Part shown: in pieces, positions 1 through 7,214 of the stretch
Numbering within the stretch: position 1 is the stretch's first letter
Layout of the letters: each line of letters opens with the position of its first letter
DNA from: Acanthosepion esculentum
Taxonomy: Eukaryota; Mollusca; Cephalopoda; Sepiida; Sepiidae
Reading direction: 5' to 3'
Assembly: GCA_964036315.1 (NCBI GenBank)
Contig: OZ038482.1
Coordinates: 14,371,434 to 14,435,433, forward strand
Length of the DNA: 64,000 nt
Made by a program: the position numbers and the translations under genes
Notes under the pieces: model-generated
Database searches by the model: none
What the model was told of the DNA's origin: nothing
Seen by the model: the letters and a program-made list of their open reading frames with translations, nothing else

Positions 1-1126
1 TACCCAATAGTACTTACTAATTTTAATTTGTTCGACGATAATATTTCATTTGTGAGCATGCTTTTTATAACCGAATTCGCTTCTACTTATCGGGGGAACA
101 GTCATATTTGCCGCAACGAAGAATCAATTAGCAGTCGTCTGCTCTTGTGAACTTGTCAACTCTTGACAACGCAACATAATCCGTCGTTCGTCTTTCTATC
201 ACTTTTATTTAGCCTCTTCTTTCAATGAGAACTTTCTTACCCGGAGAGGACAAACCGTAACCTTAGGCGACAAAATCAAATACAATAGGCCAACTGGTAG
301 CGGTGCTCGACACGCTGGCTTGCTCGCATCCCAGCAACACTGGAGATTAGTTGACTTGAAAAACTTACGGACGACGTTAAAAGCAAATAGCGAATCAAGA
401 GGCGGGACTCAACTTTTCAAAGCCTTTATAGACCGACCAATCAGGTTTCCGACCCAAGCAGAAAGACCGATTTCTTCGGTGGGCAGGCTTTTCAAAGTCA
501 GTTCTCGATTAACACTTCGATTGGCTGTTGTAAAAAGGCGACGTTTTTATTGGGAAGTGACATGGAGATCCGCTTTTGAAGGGTTTCGCTCGGACCGTTG
601 CCCCTGGCAGCCAATTGAACGGAATCGATGTCCAATAGATATTAGGTTTTAATGCTTTTCTGAGTCACGATCGATCATTACCGGCCTGAGCATGTCATTG
701 CCACCCTAAATACCATGCTCCAACCCTCTCACTGATTCTCTCCACTTAGATTTTATCGAGTATTGGCAACGAATGAAGTTGGAAATGGATGGGATTGCAT
801 CGAAAGCGAGATTTATCGCTGAAATAACAACCTATTAAACTTGATCAACTATTATCGACCGGAGACGAGATTCTAAATTAAACAGAAGTTCACAAAGTCA
901 AATGATTTTACACTATTCTAAAAGCGGTTACATTTCTGGATAGAACGACCGGGTGAAAGGTTTTGAACTCTTTTATTTAGCTGGGAAGTGATTAGTGAGC
1001 AGTCCTAGATAAATATGTCAACAGAACCCGATTTGGGTCTAATCTAACTCTTGTAAAGATAAAGCATCTCAGGAGGAGTCATATACTTCCTGAAGTGAGA
1101 TAGTGTGATAACGTTATTTCTAGCAC
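1..1126. other. Unannotated non-repetitive flank
   Basis: No gene is recognisable here. The longest open frame (320-652) starts at TTG and its translation is basic, low in hydrophobic blocks and shows no motif I know, so it is not called. The GC level and CpG density look somewhat higher at about 240-660 than in the rest of the flank, which is AT-rich. The only structured signal is the CCAAT cluster listed separately. A first exon of a eukaryotic gene could be hidden here, but I see no convincing splice-bounded coding segment. Confidence 0.5.
401..636. promoter_or_regulatory. CCAAT-box cluster with a GC box (candidate promoter)
   Basis: A GGCGGGAC box lies at 401-408. It is followed within 235 bp by five CCAAT pentamers: CCAAT at 437-441 (in ACCAATCAGG), ATTGG at 520-524 (in CGATTGGCTG), ATTGG at 549-553, CCAAT at 611-615 (in CAGCCAATTG) and CCAAT at 632-636. 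On both strands about 0.4 would be expected by chance in 200 bp. The first, second and fourth sites have flanks close to the NF-Y consensus. There is no TATA box or attached coding exon to confirm it, so this could be chance or the remnant of a transposon promoter. Confidence 0.2.
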
Positions 1127-1265
1127 TATATATTGAGGAATGTTTGCAATATTGTGCCAATATTCAAAGTAAGCCGGCCTTCAAAATCAGTAATGGAAAC
1201 ATTATTTTTTTATTCGGTTTTGGACTGACACAGCGGTGACATATACGTCCTTGTACAAATTAATT
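1127..1265 (+). repeat. Dispersed repeat, copy 1 (diverged)
   Basis: It shares an ordered series of blocks with 1824-1990: TATATATTGAGGAATGTTTG at the start, then GCCAAT...CTCAAA-like text, CAGTAATGGAAA, ATTCGGTTTTGGAC, ACTGACACAG and GTGA...ATATAC at the end. This copy lacks about 25 bp found near the start of the second copy. Both lie in the same orientation about 700 bp apart. No coding capacity or terminal repeats are visible. The family is unknown; it may be an old non-autonomous transposon or a local segmental duplication. Confidence 0.65.
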
Positions 1266-1357
1266 GAAAGAAAACAAAAAATTCCATTATTATTTACTTT
1301 TTTCTCATTTTTCCTATGAAATATGACCCAGTGCACATATTAGTACTTCGTATGTCC

Positions 1358-1391
1358 ATTTCAAGTCCAAGTTTATTTCAAGTCCAAGTTG
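1358..1391. repeat. 17-bp tandem duplication (two copies)
   Basis: ATTTCAAGTCCAAGTTT at 1358-1374 is followed directly by ATTTCAAGTCCAAGTTG at 1375-1391, a 16 of 17 match. This is a short local duplication between the two copies of the dispersed repeat, with no obvious function. Confidence 0.85.
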
Positions 1392-1823
1392 TTCCTTGCA
1401 GATTGACCATAGATTTTCGCTGGGATTTAAATAAAGAGAGTTTCCGGGCCAGTTTATATTACTTTGATTTTCTCACAGGTAAGGTTTGCCAGTGTGTTTG
1501 TGCAGCGTTACAATTTTCATATACTTCTTTAGAGCAACGTTCATCGCAGACAATTGCCGTAGGAAAACTAATCAACAGTCGAGACAATAGTGTTTAGGCG
1601 TGATAAAAATCAAGTGCAATCACGGATGACGCAATATTTTTCAAGGACAAGCAAGTTTCATCACGCATCCGAAAAAAGATTCATGTTATTGCACACCACT
1701 GCAAATGACCTGAGAAAAAAAAAGAAATCGATTATACACTATCACTCCAGTTAGTGTAAAACTGACCGTATGTTAAAAGAAAGGAAACTAAAGCGTTTGT
1801 TTCAATTAATTTGCACATAGGTG
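1392..1823. other. Spacer with no recognisable feature
   Basis: AT-rich spacer between the two dispersed-repeat copies. An open frame running through 1316-1597 has no known motif and no codon structure I would trust. Nothing else is seen. Confidence 0.4.
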
Positions 1824-1990
1824 TATATATTGAGGAATGTTTGTATAGGACATTGCAAAATTGCAGGAGAATATTCACTTGGGCCAATGCTCAAATTAAA
1901 CCTGCTTTCAGAATCAGTAATGGAAATACTGATTTTTAAATTCCGTTTTGGACACCATTCACTGACACAGGAGTGAAATATACAATTAAC
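1824..1990 (+). repeat. Dispersed repeat, copy 2 (diverged)
   Basis: Second copy of the repeat at 1127-1265, in the same orientation, opening with TATATATTGAGGAATGTTTG. It has an extra segment of about 25 bp (around 1845-1870) after the opening block and then rejoins the shared text: CAGTAATGGAAA, TTCCGTTTTGGAC, ACTGACACAG, GTGAAATATAC. The two copies differ by many substitutions and indels, so the duplication is old. Confidence 0.65.
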
Positions 1991-2148
1991 ACAGTCAGCC
2001 AGAAGGCATGAGACTAGATTTAATTATTTTTCTTAAAGTAATTCGAAAAGACATTTCCAGGGCCTTGTACTAATCATGTTATACTAAAAGTACCGTGGAG
2101 ACACTGAAGCGATGAATAATAATTTCTAAATAAATTCTTCTATAAATT

Positions 2149-2460
2149 CGCGGTGGTTAAATGGAGAGTATATCGAAATGTGAAATCAGAGAGCCGAGAT
2201 CGAATTCCAGTAGGATTCGTTACATTCATTTACAACATTGGGAAAACTATGAGTCCATCACTTCTTCCCCCACCTATGGTTAAATGGCAGGGCAGAATAG
2301 GTCATGTAGCTTTGGTTGGTAACTCACTCTAGGAGAAGGAAATCTCTGAATTCAAACCAGCCTAGGTATCACCAGGACACACCACTGTTGTTACGGCTGC
2401 AGTACCTGTGGTACCCCTACGACCCGAATGGCTCACGGGACTCGGGACCGTAACTCATAT
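2149..2460 (+). mobile_element. tRNA-derived SINE-like element, copy 1
   Basis: The head carries RNA polymerase III-type internal promoter signals. TGGTTAAATGG at 2154-2164 matches the A-box pattern TRGYNNARNNG perfectly. AGATCGAATTC at 2197-2207 is a B-box with about 8 of 10 informative positions, 43 nt downstream. The body (CACTTCTTCCCCCACC, ATGGTTAAATGGCAGGGCAGA, a GGAAATCTCTGAATTCAAACC-like stretch) is shared in part with 2545-2825. The 3' part, around 2385-2450 (GTACCTGTGGTACCCC and following), has no match in the second copy. SINEs of this kind depend on a partner LINE for movement. This copy is diverged and its ends are approximate. Confidence 0.6.
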
Positions 2461-2544
2461 GAATACATATGTATAATGATATAAATACAGAATTTATGGT
2501 AGAATTGATGAAAGCATATTTATTACTTGGTTTCGTTTTATTTA

Positions 2545-2825
2545 GCAGTACGGTGGAGTAATGGATAGCAGCTCGGAATGAGAGAGCCGAGTTCGAATTC
2601 GTGTCGAATCCATTACATTCACTTATGTGCTAATAATACCCATGGGAATTGTATGAATCCCCTTCTTCACCCCAGCTGTGGGTAAATAGCAGGACAGACC
2701 GGGTTCCATATCCTCGGATGGCAACTGGTCTATCGTAGAAAGAAATGGTAACCTACTGCGGGAAAAAATCTGATTCGTCAGTCATGTATCGAAAGATACA
2801 TGATCGCCTAATTGTGTATCACGTA
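2545..2825 (+). mobile_element. tRNA-derived SINE-like element, copy 2
   Basis: The A-box is TGGAGTAATGG at 2554-2564, with one mismatch to the pattern. The B-box is AGTTCGAATTC at 2590-2600, spaced 36 nt as in tRNA genes. The stretch GAGAGCCGAG just before the B-box is identical in copy 1. The shared body continues through CCTTCTTCACCCCAGC and GGTAAATAGCAGGACAGACC. The 3' end carries a perfect hairpin at 2782-2803. It lies in the same orientation as copy 1 and about 400 bp away, so two independent insertions or a local duplication are both possible. Confidence 0.6.
2782..2803 (+). other. Perfect 9-bp hairpin with GAAA tetraloop
   Basis: TCATGTATC (2782-2790), GAAA (2791-2794) and GATACATGA (2795-2803) form a stem with no mismatch, closed by a GNRA tetraloop. 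It sits at the 3' end of SINE copy 2. LINE reverse transcriptases are known to recognise 3' stem-loops of SINE and LINE RNAs; assigning that role here is inference. Confidence 0.6.
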
Positions 2826-3001
2826 TGGCGCATAACTGACTGAAACTAATAACAGTTAAAACACAAAACATTTTGTTTTAAATTTAATAACTGAACATTC
2901 AAGCTTTGTCAAATTTACCTAAAACAACCTAGGGGAAATTGTTTAAATTAATGGTATTTTTTTCACATCATATAAAAGAAAATAAGTATGGAATAATCTT
3001 T
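2826..3001. other. AT-rich spacer
   Basis: Very AT-rich sequence between SINE copy 2 and the mariner MITE. No gene or repeat is recognised. Confidence 0.4.
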
Positions 3002-3003
3002 TA

Positions 3004-3059
3004 TTGGGTTGGTGCATGAATATTGTTTAAAAACGCTTAATAATTATGCACCAACCCAA
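3004..3059. mobile_element. Mini-mariner MITE with 14-bp perfect inverted ends
   Basis: TTGGGTTGGTGCAT at 3004-3017 and ATGCACCAACCCAA at 3046-3059 are exact reverse complements. They are flanked by TA at 3002-3003 and TA at 3060-3061, the target-site duplication used by the Tc1/mariner superfamily. The ends resemble irritans-type mariner termini; the human MADE1 family begins TTAGGTTGGTGCA. The whole element is only 56 bp, with a partly palindromic middle, so it codes for nothing and would have been moved by a mariner transposase supplied elsewhere. It is shorter than MADE1 (80 bp) and may be internally deleted. Confidence 0.8.
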
Positions 3060-3061
3060 TA

Positions 3062-4205
3062 ATTTTCATTCTTAAAACGAATACAAGCAGAAGCAAAGAC
3101 ATGCAAATCGGTCTACAGTTAAAAGCGAATTATTACAGATCTCAATAAGCCGGGTTGTGTGCATAAATGGAAAAGAAGAAAAGATCTGGCAATGGAAAAG
3201 ATCATAAAACTCACTCAGGGAGGCAATTCAAAGTGGAGTTTGATCAAACACGTTGGTTTTTCAGTCAGCTCTGTCTAAAATTTGGTGGAAATATATGGTA
3301 CCTGAGAATATTACAGCTTTTGAAAGATTATAAAACTGCACGGAATCGTCTGAAAGTTGTTAAAACAAAGCTATCATTCCCAACGGGCTAGTGGAAATGT
3401 ATTGACCCCCATCTGTAAGTTCGAGACGATAGCCGAGATTTGAAACAATAGATATTTTGACTAGCCGACTGACAGGGTCGAAAGTTGTAAATCATTGTCA
3501 AAACTACGATATCGCTGGGAGCACAATGAAAACGCATAAAAATGCGTGTATGCAAGGAATTAGAATCCGCAGACTGAGTGTGTGCCGAAATTGGGATTGT
3601 CCCTGGTATAAGCAGGACCGCCTACCAGGTAGCATCATTATTAAACAGTCGAAAACTACGCCTGAAGAAACACGTGGTCGGAATTAACCAGTCTGGCCGG
3701 AGGGGGAGTTTGACAGAACCTCTATTTATCCAAGTGCACAGGCATAAGAAATAGTCACAGAACGTAATCCATTTGGCCAGATTATATCGAAACATAACGG
3801 TTGCCAGCACGATTTACTTGTCCAGAAAAAAGTACGGAGGACTTATTTAACCAAGTGATTCCAAATTGTGATAGCTAATATTTACACTCGCAACACCAGC
3901 AATGCTGACATCAATTTAAACTTGCCATTGTTTATAAGAAAACCGTAGTTCCTTAGCAGAAGTTGCTTTAATCCGAGTAGTACAACCGATTTCATCTTCC
4001 AGTGATCCGGCAGATTTTCTAGGATCAAACAAGACTACATCGGCTGAGAAAGACCGATATAAGATTGTTGAATTGACAATCAACCACCGAGAAGTGACAG
4101 TCAGAGGAGATTAAGATCCTAGCGACCGTGTGTCGGAGAGAAGAGGTATTATACAAATACGATAGAAATGGGATACATTATTTACAATATTCGGACAAAT
4201 GTTCT
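3062..4205. other. 1.1-kb stretch without recognisable gene
   Basis: Open frames at 3167-3391 and 3457-3687 are short and overlap others on the opposite strand; none shows a known motif. A small hairpin (ACGCAT, AAA, ATGCGT) lies near 3533-3547. The part at about 3960-4140 is slightly richer in GC and could be decayed transposon sequence, but I cannot name it. Confidence 0.4.
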
Positions 4206-4541
4206 CATCTTTGTCGCCATATTTATTAAACGTTTCGGCCGTTGTACGATATGGCCTTCTTCAGGTGGTTGGAATGTCGAACTTAACCGTTTATTTCGCT
4301 CACTGGGTGTTATGGTCCAATATGCTCGCACCACGGTTATGGTCCAAGGTAGAACCAAGGAAGAACAACACGAACACAAGAGTAGTAAATAACAAAGATA
4401 TATTACAACAGAAATATAATAGAAGTTGAATGGTGTTAGTATTAACTGTCAGTCTGGTTTAGAGTGAACTAATATTGCCTTGCCTCGTTATGTCTCGACT
4501 CGTTCCTCATCCCTCTTTCTCAGAGAGGCGCAGTATTTATA
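4206..4541 (-). mobile_element. Possible LTR fragment (minus strand): TATA box to PBS-like site
   Basis: On the minus strand the order is TATAAATA (plus positions 4541-4534), an AATAAA (about 4295-4290), the hammerhead-like core (4264-4232), a second AATAAA (about 4229-4224) and TGGCGACAAAGATG (4219-4206). TGGCGAC followed by a purine-rich tract resembles the tRNA primer-binding site just inside the 5' LTR of many Gypsy-type elements. A promoter, a poly(A) signal and a PBS in this order fit the right half of an LTR. There is no matching second LTR and no gag or pol in the window, and the LTR start is not defined. The call is tentative; chance AT-rich motifs could explain part of it. Confidence 0.25.
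4232..4264 (-). ncRNA. Hammerhead-ribozyme-like core (incomplete)
   Basis: Read on the minus strand the segment is CTGAAGA, one extra A, GGCC (stem II 5' side), a 12-nt loop, GGCC (stem II 3' side) and GAAAC. CUGANGA and GAAA on either side of a closed stem are the two conserved strands of the hammerhead catalytic core. Hammerheads of this kind are known from Penelope-like elements and retrozymes. Against it: there is one unpaired A at the base of stem II, and I find no clear stem III with the UH cleavage site after GAAA. It may be a degenerate ribozyme or only a look-alike transposon hairpin. Confidence 0.3.
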
Positions 4542-4682
4542 GAGTCAGGAAGAGTCCATTCTCGTTATAGGTAAGTTCCCATAACACTGGGGTAGACTGT
4601 TCTAGTTCCACGTCCCATGTTTAATGGATGTCAGTTATCAGTTATCTCCTGTTAATTTTCATCTGAAAGTTCTGCACTGTCT

Positions 4683-4765
4683 TAACCGGGTATTGAACTC
4701 ACAACTCTTTGGGTGCCGTCACTGGATCTAACTAACGCCTTTATCCACTGTGCCAGGTGTCCTTG
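4683..4765 (-). mobile_element. tRNA-derived SINE head (minus strand)
   Basis: On the minus strand TGGCACAGTGG (plus 4755-4745) is a perfect A-box and GAGTTCAATACCC (plus 4700-4688) is a good B-box, 44 nt apart. The GGCACAGTGGATAAAGGCGT text is typical of tRNA-like SINE heads. The body would extend leftwards (towards about 4600), but I cannot set its end and it shares no obvious text with the two SINEs at 2149-2825. The copy lies just upstream of the transposase remnant and may have replaced its 5' end. It is not a functional tRNA gene: no acceptor stem closes. Confidence 0.5.
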
Positions 4766-4839
4766 AGGACATAATACCTCATCTCAGAAATATAGACATA
4801 TACAGAAATGGGATAGTTAAAAAAGGAAAACATACTACT

Positions 4840-5341
4840 ATATGATGAAAGACATCAAAGTGTCAGAATAGAAAATATAGAAAATGGTCTCAAAAAATGT
4901 CCATATTTGTGAGTGTACTGTAAGAAATCTGTTAAATGCAGGAAAGTGAAATGAAGACCAGCACTAATAGACAAATAGAAGAAAATGAAGATAAAATGGG
5001 GCATAAGAGAAACAATCATGGCAGGTTGGATGGTTGGCTGAGAGTGATATTCAATGATGAATCATAAATCTGCATTGGCCAAGGCATTGATACTGGAACT
5101 TTTCCCTGGTGCCATTCAAATGAAACAAAGATGACTGCCAGATAAAAACAAGTAAATTTCCCTAGTCGTTCATGATATGGGGTTAGATATCATTTAAATA
5201 ACCAGGGGAGATGGCAGTCATTACCTCAACCATAAATGTATTTGTGTACTTTGAATTCCATTCATAATTTGTTTCAGCGATGAAGACATTTTTCAGGACA
5301 GTAATGCATCTTGTCATGGAACAAAGGAGATTAAAGTTTTC
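4840..5341 (+). pseudogene. Decayed Tc1-like transposase, parent of the satellite
   Basis: Tc1 transposases bind the element's inverted repeats and cut and paste it through a DDE/D catalytic triad. Family blocks appear in the right order in three shifting frames. From 4893: KNVHICECTVRNLLNAGK (helix-turn-helix end), then RPALI at 4955. From 5035: WLRVIFNDES, a stop, ICIGQG, and GTFPWC at 5095, holding the first catalytic Asp (codon 5056-5058). From 5169: FMIWG. From 5202: PGEMAVITSTINV. From 5273: FSDEDIFQDSNASCHGTKEI, holding the second catalytic Asp (codon 5297-5299). The two Asp codons are 241 nt apart, a little less than the roughly 90 codons usual in Tc1/mariner, so some bases are lost. 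In-frame stops at 5065, 5184 and 5199 and at least three frameshifts make it dead. The 3' third, with the last catalytic residue, is absent; the last block runs straight into the satellite. No terminal inverted repeat is identified. Confidence 0.85.
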
Positions 5342-7214
5342 TTCAGGACGGTAATGCATCTTGTCATGGCACAAAGGAGATTAAAGTCTTCTTCAGGACG
5401 GTAATGCATCTTATCATGGAACAAAAGAGATTAAAGGTTTGGTCAGGACAGTAATGCATCTTGTCATGGAACAAAGGAGATTAAAGTTTTCTTCAGGACT
5501 GTAATGCATCTTGTCATGGAAAAAAGGAGATTAAAGTTTTCTTCAGGACGGTATTGCATCTTGTCATGGAACAAAGGAGATTAAAGTTTTCTTCTGGACG
5601 GTAATGCATCTTGTCATGGAACAAAGGAGATTAAAGTTTTCTTCAGGACGGTAATGCATCTTGTCATGGAACAAAGGAGATTAAAGTTTACTTCTGGACG
5701 GTAATGCATCTTGTCATGGAACAAAGGAGATTAAAGTTTTCTTCAGGACGGTAATGCATCTTGCCATGGAACAAAAGAGATTAAAGTTTTCTTCAGGACG
5801 GTAATGCATCTTGTCATGGAAAAAAAGAGATTAAAGTTTTCTTCAGGACGGTAATGCATCTTGTCATGGAACAAAGGAGATTAAAGTTTTCTTCAGGACG
5901 GTAATGCATCTTGTCATGGAACAAAGGAGATTAAAGTTTTCTTCAGGACGGTAATGCATCTTGTCATGGAACAAGGGAGATTAAAGTTTTCTTCAGGACA
6001 GTAATGCATCTTGTCATGGAACAAAGGAGATTAAAGTTTTCTTCAGGACGGTAATGCATCTTGTCATGGAACAAAGGAGATTAAAGTTTTCTTAAGGACG
6101 GTAATGCATATTGTCATGGAACAAAGGAGATTAAAGTTTTCTTCAGGACGGTAATTAATCTTGTCATGGAACAAGGGAGATTAAAGTCTTCTTCAGGACG
6201 GTAATTCATCTTGTCATGGAACAAGGGAGATTAAAGTTTTCTTCAGGACGGTAATGCATCTTGTCATGGAACAAAGGAGATTAAAGTTTTCTTCGGGACG
6301 GTAATGCATCTTGTCATGGAACAAAGAAGATTAAAGTTTTCTTCAAGACGGTAATGCATCTTGCCATGGAACAAAGGAGATTAAAGTTTTCTTCAGGACG
6401 GTAATGCATCTTGTCATGGCACAAAGGAGTTTAAAGTTTTCTTCAGGACGGTAATGCATCTTGTCATGGAACAAAGGAGATTAAAGTTTTCTTCAGGAGG
6501 GTAATTCATCTTGTCATGGAACAAAGGAGATTAAAGTTTTCTTCAGGACAGTAATGCATCTTGTCATGGAACAAAGGAGATTAAAGTTTTCTTCAGGGCG
6601 GTAATGCATCTTGTCATGGAAAAAAGGAGATTAAAGTTTTCTTCAGGACGGTAATGCATCTTGTCATGGAACAAAGGAGATTAAAGTTTTCTTCAGGACG
6701 GTAATTCATCTAGTCATGGAACAAGGGAGATTAAAGTTTTCTTCAGGACGGTAATGCATCTTGTCATGGAACAAAGGAGATTAAAGTTATCTTCAAGACG
6801 GTAATGCATCTTGTCATGGAACAAAGGAGATTAAAGTTTTCTTCAGGACGGTAATGTATCTTGTCATGGAACAAAGGAGATTAAAGTTTTCTTCAGGACG
6901 GTAATGCATATTGTCATGGCACAAAGGAGATTAAAGTTTTCTTCAGGACGGTAATTCATCTTGTCATGGAACAAGGGAGATTAAAGTTTTCTTCAGGACG
7001 GTAATGCATCTTGTCATGGAACAAAGGAGATTAAAGTTTTCTTCAGGACGGTAATGCATCTTGCCATGGAACAAAGGAGATTAAAGTTTTCTTCAGGACG
7101 GTAATGCATCTTGTCATGGAACAAAAGAGATTAAAGTTTTCTTCAGGACGGTAATGCATCTTGTCATGGAACAAAGGAGATTAAAGTTTTCTTCAGGGCG
7201 GTAATATATCTTGT
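5291..7214 (+). repeat. Array left edge: diverged monomers, no indels
   Basis: About 38 units, all 50 bp, many with private substitutions (for example GTAATTAATC near 6151, GTATTGCATC near 5551, AAAGTTTACTTCTGG near 5685). No clear higher-order period is visible. The ancestral base A (GGACAGTAAT, as in the parent gene) instead of G (GGACGGTAAT) occurs in several units here, including 5291, 5441, 5991 and 6541. Such patchy divergence is usual at satellite edges, where exchange with other units is rare. Confidence 0.85.

Noticed and set aside
320..652. 110-codon plus-strand open frame
   Set aside because: Starts at TTG, shows no recognisable motif, and lies in eukaryotic sequence where this length occurs by chance.
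3061..3400. Mariner transposase beside the MITE
   Set aside because: The frames downstream of the MITE show no W-V-P-H-x-L or D-D-D motif, and the perfect inverted ends already close a 56-bp element.
4168..4429. Overlapping open frames on both strands
   Set aside because: They are short, overlap each other and cover the LTR/hammerhead-like stretch; no known domain is visible.
4683..4765. Functional tRNA gene
   Set aside because: A and B boxes are good but no acceptor or anticodon stems pair properly; a SINE head explains the match.
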